From Rhodospirillales bacterium (GTDB lineage: Bacteria; Pseudomonadota; Alphaproteobacteria; Rhodospirillales; Casp-alpha2): a DNA stretch of 35,393 bases. Of this stretch, positions 31,627 to 35,393 are shown one piece after another (the first letter of the stretch is position 1; each line of letters starts with the position of its first letter). The notes under the pieces are model-generated. The model saw nothing but the letters and a program-made list of their open reading frames with translations, was not told the origin of the DNA and ran no database searches. Where the stretch lies: assembly GCA_021775105.1 (NCBI GenBank), contig JAJFIJ010000293.1, positions 1 to 35,393 on the forward strand, read 5' to 3'. Made by a program: the position numbers and the translations under genes.

Positions 31627-32522
31627 TGAACAACGCTAACCAGTCGCTGGTCTGGCGATCCATGCTTTATGTACCGGCGCATGAGGACCGGTTCGTTGAC
31701 AAGGCCGCCTCACGCGGGGCCGATGCAATTATCCTTGATCTTGAAGATGCCGTTCCGGTCACCGAACGACCGGCGGCGCGGGCCGGACTGGCAGATGCCG
31801 CCAAAAAAGTGGGTGAGGGTGGTGCTGACGTTCTGGTCCGCATCAATCGTCCATTGACCGAAGCTGTCGTGGATATCGCCGCTGCGGCCCTGCCAGGCGT
31901 AGCCGCGCTGATGCTGCCGAAGATCGAAAGTGCCGAACATCTTGGGTTGCTGGAAGAAGTCGTTGAAGAAAATGAACTGGCGGCGGGAATGGAGATCGGG
32001 ACAATCGGGTTTGTCCCGATGATCGAGACCGCAGGAGCCTATTTCCGGATGGATGAAATCGCCAAAACGTCATCGCGCAATCTCGGCATGACGTTGGGTG
32101 GCGAGGATTTTGCGCTCGATACCGGCATGGTGCCGGATGGTGAAACACTGTTTATGGCCAGCCAGCGGCTGGTCTATGCGGCCCGTGCCGCCGGGATCGT
32201 TCCCCTGGGCACCATCGGCACTGTCGCCGATTATCAGGACCTTGATGCGTACCGCGAAAGTACAATCAAATCACGAAAATTCGGGTTTGAAGGATCGGCC
32301 TGCATTCACCCCAGCGTGGTTCCGCTCCTCAATCAAGAGTTTGCGCCAGATGCCCAAGAGGTGGCTGCGGCCGGGCGCATAATCAATGCCTATAAGGACG
32401 CACAGGCGGCTGGCAAAGGGGCCATTCAACTGGATGGCAAAATGGTTGATGTTCCCGTTGCCATTCGGGCGGAAAACCTGCTTCGCCGGCATCACGCGAT
32501 CCAGGCCAGATCAGCGCGTTAA
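31626..32522 (+). CDS. CitE-like (HpcH/HpaI-fold) CoA-ester lyase
   Basis: 298 residues. The TIM-barrel signatures are LYVPAHEDRFVDKAASRGADAIILDLEDAVP split across the N-terminus (given here as DAIILDLEDAVP), MLPKIESAEHL and GGEDFALDTG, where Glu and Asp bind Mg2+. Members include malyl-CoA/beta-methylmalyl-CoA lyase, citramalyl-CoA lyase and citrate lyase beta subunit. No alpha or gamma citrate-lyase genes are nearby, so a free CoA-ester lyase is likelier. It is coupled to the upstream CoA-transferase. Its end overlaps the convergent MFS gene by four bases. Substrate not assignable. Confidence 0.87.
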   Translation: MNNANQSLVWRSMLYVPAHEDRFVDKAASRGADAIILDLEDAVPVTERPAARAGLADAAKKVGEGGADVLVRINRPLTEAVVDIAAAALPGVAALMLPKIESAEHLGLLEEVVEENELAAGMEIGTIGFVPMIETAGAYFRMDEIAKTSSRNLGMTLGGEDFALDTGMVPDGETLFMASQRLVYAARAAGIVPLGTIGTVADYQDLDAYRESTIKSRKFGFEGSACIHPSVVPLLNQEFAPDAQEVAAAGRIINAYKDAQAAGKGAIQLDGKMVDVPVAIRAENLLRRHHAIQARSAR

Positions 32523-33646
32523 CCGCGATCACGGCGAAGCATATAGAGGATGATACCGCCCGCCGCCGCCATCACCGCCATCGGCAGATAGGCGTAGCCT
32601 TCAAATGCTGCGTAAAGTCGGCCACTGAAAAAAATTGCCAGCCCCATGCCAATCCCCATAACGGCGCTTGAATAAAGGCTTTGCGCCGTTGCCGAAAACT
32701 CGGGCGCGATCCGGCTCTGGATGAAATGCATGGCCCCCAGATGTGCCGCGCCAAAGGTCAGGCCGTGAAGGGCCTGAAGGAAGACCAGTGCAGGCAGGGC
32801 TGTGGTGTACCCGGTGCCAGCCCAGCGGATTGCACCCGCCAGTCCGGCGATGGCGATCAGGCGTGACGGGCCGACTTTCGATAATACCCTGGCGCCATAC
32901 ATAAACAGAACAATCTCGATGACGATGCCTTCGGCCCACAGCCAGCCAATGATATCGGATCCGATGCCTGCGCGCTGCCAGTGGATCGTCCCAAACCCGT
33001 AATAAACCGCGTGGCTGGCCTGTATCAGGGTCGTGCCGACAAGGAAAATGACGAACGTCCGGTCACGCAGGATCGCCGTGAAGGCAAGCTGAGATTGCCG
33101 TTTTGCGGTGGAGCGAATATCCGGTAGCCAAAAGGCACTCAGGCAGGTCAATATCATCATCAGCGCGATTGCCGTGAAAATCAGATCATTTGATCCGCCC
33201 CTGAGAATGTAGCCAATTCCGACGGCGGCAACCATGAAGGTAATTGATCCCCACAGCCGGATCCGGCCATAGTCAAAACCGAATTTGTGACTGCTGTGCA
33301 GGGTCAGGCTTTCCATCAACGGCATCGCCGGTGACCAGAAACTCAGAAACAGACAGTTCACAAACAGGATCGGCCAGAAAGAGCGGGTAAAACTGAACAG
33401 CAGGAAACTGAAAAAAGACATCACCACCAGCGCCGCAATCAGGCGTTTGCGTTCTCCCAGTCGGTCCGCCTGATGGGCAACAAGCGGGTTGACCAGAACC
33501 TTCATGACAATGCCAGAGGCGACGATTGCGCCGATCTGTTCGGCATTCAGGCCTCTCGATTCCAGCCAGATCGGCCAGAACGGCAGATGAATCCCCATCA
33601 TCATGAAGGACGCCCCGTAATAGGTCGCAAGGCGAACGGCAATCAT
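32519..33646 (-). CDS. MFS transporter, HcaT-like (3-phenylpropionate permease family, MFS_1_like)
   Basis: 375-residue membrane protein with about 12 hydrophobic segments. The N-terminus RLATYYGASFMMMGIHLPF, then LESRGLNAEQIGAIVASG, with HQADRLGERKR between helices 2 and 3 and YGRIRLWGSITFMVA around the middle are the pattern of PPP-family carriers such as HcaT. Substrates of relatives are aromatic or alkyl carboxylates and nucleosides. It starts in the stop of the BtuF-like gene (ATGA at 33643-33646). The arrangement hints at a joint role, although BtuF-like proteins normally partner ABC permeases. Confidence 0.85.
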   Translation of the reverse strand: MIAVRLATYYGASFMMMGIHLPFWPIWLESRGLNAEQIGAIVASGIVMKVLVNPLVAHQADRLGERKRLIAALVVMSFFSFLLFSFTRSFWPILFVNCLFLSFWSPAMPLMESLTLHSSHKFGFDYGRIRLWGSITFMVAAVGIGYILRGGSNDLIFTAIALMMILTCLSAFWLPDIRSTAKRQSQLAFTAILRDRTFVIFLVGTTLIQASHAVYYGFGTIHWQRAGIGSDIIGWLWAEGIVIEIVLFMYGARVLSKVGPSRLIAIAGLAGAIRWAGTGYTTALPALVFLQALHGLTFGAAHLGAMHFIQSRIAPEFSATAQSLYSSAVMGIGMGLAIFFSGRLYAAFEGYAYLPMAVMAAAGGIILYMLRRDRG

Positions 33647-34455
33647 TCGTCAAGACCTTTGGCAAAGTCAGCAAGGTAGGCCAGTCCCGGTATTGCCCGA
33701 CTGCCATACCATGATACCATCTCCGCATCGATGACTGCAGATCGCCCGGCATAATGTGGAAATTGCCGGTGAAACGCTATCCGGTGCGTTTCCGTGAACG
33801 GGAAAGGTTCGGAACTGAACAGGACCAGATCGGCTCCCCTGTCGATCTCATCCTCCAGTTTGATTTCCGGGTATCGTACGACCGGAGCACCGCCAAGGGT
33901 CCGCCAGTTGACCAGACGCAGTGTATTGGAAATATAGGTGTCCGATGAAACCGTCATCCACGGCTTTTGCCAGATCAGATAAAGAACCCGACGGGCAGGC
34001 ATCGCGGTTGCCGCGTTTTTAAGGTCCCGGAGCGCCTGATCGAATTCCTGACACAGGATTTCCGCCTGCTCCACACGGCCAAAGATCGCGCCCAACAGGC
34101 GAAACAGGGACGGGTTATCGTCGACCGAATTGGGATGGGTGACGATGACGTCTGATCCCAGTGCCGCCATTTCGTCGGCAAGCTCTTTCGGTGTTTCATC
34201 AACATTGACAACAACATGCGTCGCCTTCAGCGATGTGAGCGCGCCCGCGTCAACCGTTTTGGTTCCGCCAACTACCGGCACACTGTCAATCCACCCGGCC
34301 GGATGAACGCAATACCGTGTCCGCCCGACGATCTGATCCCCGAGCCCGAGATCAAACAGCAGCTCCGTCAGGCTCGGCACCAGCGACACAATCCGCACCG
34401 ATGGCCCGGCGGGGGCGTGGAGGGTTCCGGTGTGGTCGGTGAGGAAACGGGTCAT
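33643..34455 (-). CDS. BtuF-like helical-backbone metal receptor / cobalamin-binding protein, no signal peptide
   Basis: 270 residues from the ATG at 34455 (MTRFLTD...); the frame stays open to 34620 but the extra part is non-protein-like and lies in repeat-rich DNA. The sequence VRIVSLVPSLTELLFDLGLGDQIVGRTRYCVHPAG is the start of the type III periplasmic binding fold (short form: VPSLTELLFDLGLG). The later GTKTVDAGALTSLKATHVV, with DLVLFSSEPFPF and the long connecting helix, fits the BtuF group. There is no signal peptide or lipobox, so it should stay in the cytoplasm, unlike BtuF. Such signal-less versions occur in several bacteria and their role is unknown. It overlaps the MFS gene by four bases. 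Confidence 0.82.
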   Translation of the reverse strand: MTRFLTDHTGTLHAPAGPSVRIVSLVPSLTELLFDLGLGDQIVGRTRYCVHPAGWIDSVPVVGGTKTVDAGALTSLKATHVVVNVDETPKELADEMAALGSDVIVTHPNSVDDNPSLFRLLGAIFGRVEQAEILCQEFDQALRDLKNAATAMPARRVLYLIWQKPWMTVSSDTYISNTLRLVNWRTLGGAPVVRYPEIKLEDEIDRGADLVLFSSEPFPFTETHRIAFHRQFPHYAGRSAVIDAEMVSWYGSRAIPGLAYLADFAKGLDE

Positions 34456-34628
34456 AATCGTCCCACTATCGTCGGGCCGCTCCCAAACGTCAAAACGTCT
34501 TGTCAGTAATCGTGCGAATTGGCACCGGGGTCCGGATGTTGATGGGCATCGGCGGGGATTCATGTGCATTGAAGGGTATTTTACCGCCCGTTTTTTACCT
34601 GAATTGCCCATGAATTCCAATCAATCCC

Positions 34629-34639
34629 CATGAATCCCC
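34629..34639. repeat. Arm of an 11-bp perfect inverted repeat (other arm at 34554-34564)
   Basis: CATGAATCCCC is the exact reverse complement of GGGGATTCATG at 34554-34564, spaced by 64 bp. The arm also overlaps the direct repeat with CCCATGAATTCC. It may be a remnant of a small repetitive element. Confidence 0.5.
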
Positions 34640-34740
34640 ATAAAGTTTCATAAAAACAGAACGGCATCCGATCTCCCACCCGCATCTCACAGTAACTCAA
34701 TCCCAAAATCTCGTGTAGGGATATATACGAGAACACCGAG

Positions 34741-34818
34741 AACACAGAGATGGACACAGAGAAAAGAGAAGAATTCCCAGTGCCTGACTTCAACCTTCCT
34801 CACTAACGCCTCTGTGTT
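34741..34818. repeat. CACAGAG-type interspersed repeat with inverted arm
   Basis: AACACAGAG (34741-34749) and GGACACAGAG (34752-34761) are tandem-like copies, preceded by GAACACCGAG (34731-34740). CTCTGTGTT (34810-34818) is the exact inverse of the first. Similar CTCTGTG/CACAGAG repeats occur between genes in several bacterial lineages. No function is assigned. Confidence 0.45.
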
Positions 34819-34835
34819 TTCAGGGGTAAATCTTC

Positions 34836-35308
34836 TGAGGTGGTCCCACATTGTTGGGCTGCTTGGCAGCCAAGTTAAGGTGTATTCCGTTATCTGATTA
34901 TGCTGCCAAAACCCTGTTTATCACATCTTGCTGCTGTTGTGAGGTCTGTGGGGATGTGGGTAAGTCGTTAGACTTATCCATCATATCCATAGGCCGCCCG
35001 GTGCCATAGACTTCGGCTGGCGTTAGGCCACCATGAGAAGAATGTGGCCGCTCGGTGTTGTAGAAGTCGATCCACCCGTCGATCACTCGTTCAGCAATGA
35101 ACCCGTCGGTCAGTTCATGCAGATATATCGACTCGTATTTCAGCGACCACCAGAGGCGTTCGATGAAGATGTTGTCCATGCACCGACCGCGCCCGTCTAT
35201 GGAGATCGTAATCTCCGCACCCTTGAGAATGTCGGTGAGGTCAAAGCTGGTGAACTGGCTGCCCTGGTCAGTATTGAAGATTTCCGGTTTGTCGTTGGTC
35301 AGCAGTCG
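34836..35308 (-). mobile_element. IS3-family insertion sequence remnant (right end; left part missing or out of view)
   Basis: The minus-strand transposase remnant ends at 34898. About 60 bp beyond it TGAGGTGGTCCC (from 34836) resembles the terminal inverted repeat of IS3-group elements, so I place the inner end there. No matching opposite end or target-site duplication is visible before the window stops. The coding part is interrupted near 35309-35311, beyond which the sequence no longer looks like this transposase. The element is therefore truncated or decayed. Confidence 0.65.
34898..35308 (-). pseudogene. IS3-family transposase (OrfB, integrase core), C-terminal fragment
   Basis: Open for 136 residues but without a start codon; an in-frame TGA stands at 35311-35309. 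Readable: NTDQGSQFTS, 35 residues later the E of NIFIERLWWSLKYE, then IDFYNTERPHSSHGGLTPAEVYG. D-35-E spacing and this context are the second and third acids of the IS3/retroviral integrase core. The first catalytic Asp and the upstream HTH (OrfA) are absent from the window. The Met at 35179 lies between the D and E residues, so any product from it would be dead. Codons upstream of the stop do not resemble the family. This indicates truncation at about 35.3 kb. Confidence 0.8.
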
Positions 35309-35393
35309 TCATGGAACCCTCTTGGTGTATCCCAGATACCGTGCGCGGTAGCGGGCGTGGTTTTTCACGTATAAGGACAACTGCTATTGTCTG

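Larger units (their letters stand above)
34456..34835. other. 380-bp non-coding segment with short repeats
   Basis: I find no credible gene here. Contents: GGGGATTCATG (34554-34564), exactly inverted as CATGAATCCCC (34629-34639); CCCATGAATTCC (34607-34618) nearly repeated as CCCATGAATCCC (34627-34638), a 20-bp period. A hairpin CTCGTGTA/TATACGAG (34710-34731) has one G-U pair. CACAGAG-type repeats lie at 34741-34749 and 34752-34761, the first inverted at 34810-34818. The segment marks the border to the insertion-sequence remnant. The promoter of the BtuF-like gene must also lie here but is not recognisable. Confidence 0.6.

Noticed and set aside
34456-34620. N-terminal extension of the BtuF-like protein to 34620
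   Set aside because: The extra residues are Arg/Pro/Ser-rich and unlike any signal peptide; the fold begins soon after the ATG at 34455.
35033-35374. Plus-strand ORF over the IS remnant
   Set aside because: It is the antisense shadow of the transposase fragment.
1-35393. Prophage, integrative element, CRISPR or defence island
   Set aside because: No integrase apart from the IS remnant, no phage structural genes, no spaced repeat array, and no defence-associated domain set.

Overview
The window looks like a chromosomal segment of a free-living, metabolically versatile alphaproteobacterium, possibly Rhodospirillales-like. This is inferred from gene families, moderate GC and dense packing with many ATGA/TGATG/GTGA overlaps; no rRNA or other phylogenetic marker is present, so the taxonomy is only a guess. 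I count 34 intact protein genes, one gene cut by the left edge (DeoR regulator) and one transposase remnant at the right edge. I see no tRNA, rRNA, CRISPR array or prophage.

Layout. (1) 1-5730: a DeoR/GlpR-type regulator followed by a complete UgpCBAE-like ABC importer, then a translationally coupled endonuclease/exonuclease/phosphatase-fold (EEP) hydrolase. A hairpin terminator after the binding-protein gene probably sets its excess over the permeases. (2) 5735-7205: a stress-response pair reading away from each other. yaaA and a tiny ParB-N-like gene go left; an ArsC/Spx-like thioredoxin-fold gene goes right. They share a promoter region with a perfect 15-bp palindrome. (3) 7202-11947: agmatinase and a D-2-hydroxyglutarate-dehydrogenase-like flavoprotein (left), divergent from a multi-PAS sensor histidine kinase (right). 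(4) 11907-16624: sua5, cysQ and a MEMO-AMMECR1 fusion on the minus strand, divergent from the matching radical SAM enzyme. Together the last two form an 'AmmeMemoRadiSam' system, whose chemistry is unknown to me and which is the most interesting locus here. (5) 16755-21965: a YbhN-like membrane protein, pepA, a MaoC hydratase, a PAS_5-like protein, an ornithine-cyclodeaminase-family enzyme and holC. (6) 21969-27825: an M81 peptidase, a BadH/BadI-like pair, an ArsR-type regulator divergent from a NIPSNAP-ABM pair, and an alpha/beta hydrolase-OsmC fusion. (7) 28067-32522: a tight six-gene rightward run (unknown, cyclase-family hydrolase, LysE exporter, acidic unknown, CaiB/BaiF CoA-transferase, CitE-like CoA-ester lyase). 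(8) 32519-34455: a leftward BtuF-like protein coupled to an MFS transporter. (9) 34456-35393: a 380-bp non-coding, repeat-rich stretch and then a decayed IS3-family element.

How the genes work together. Several modules pair uptake or export with CoA-thioester or organophosphate catabolism: importer plus phosphodiesterase-fold enzyme; BadH/BadI; CoA-transferase plus CoA-ester lyase plus transporters. This fits an organism scavenging diverse organic acids and phosphate esters. The AmmeMemoRadiSam module sits among housekeeping genes (sua5, cysQ, pepA), which suggests a core role rather than an acquired cargo function.
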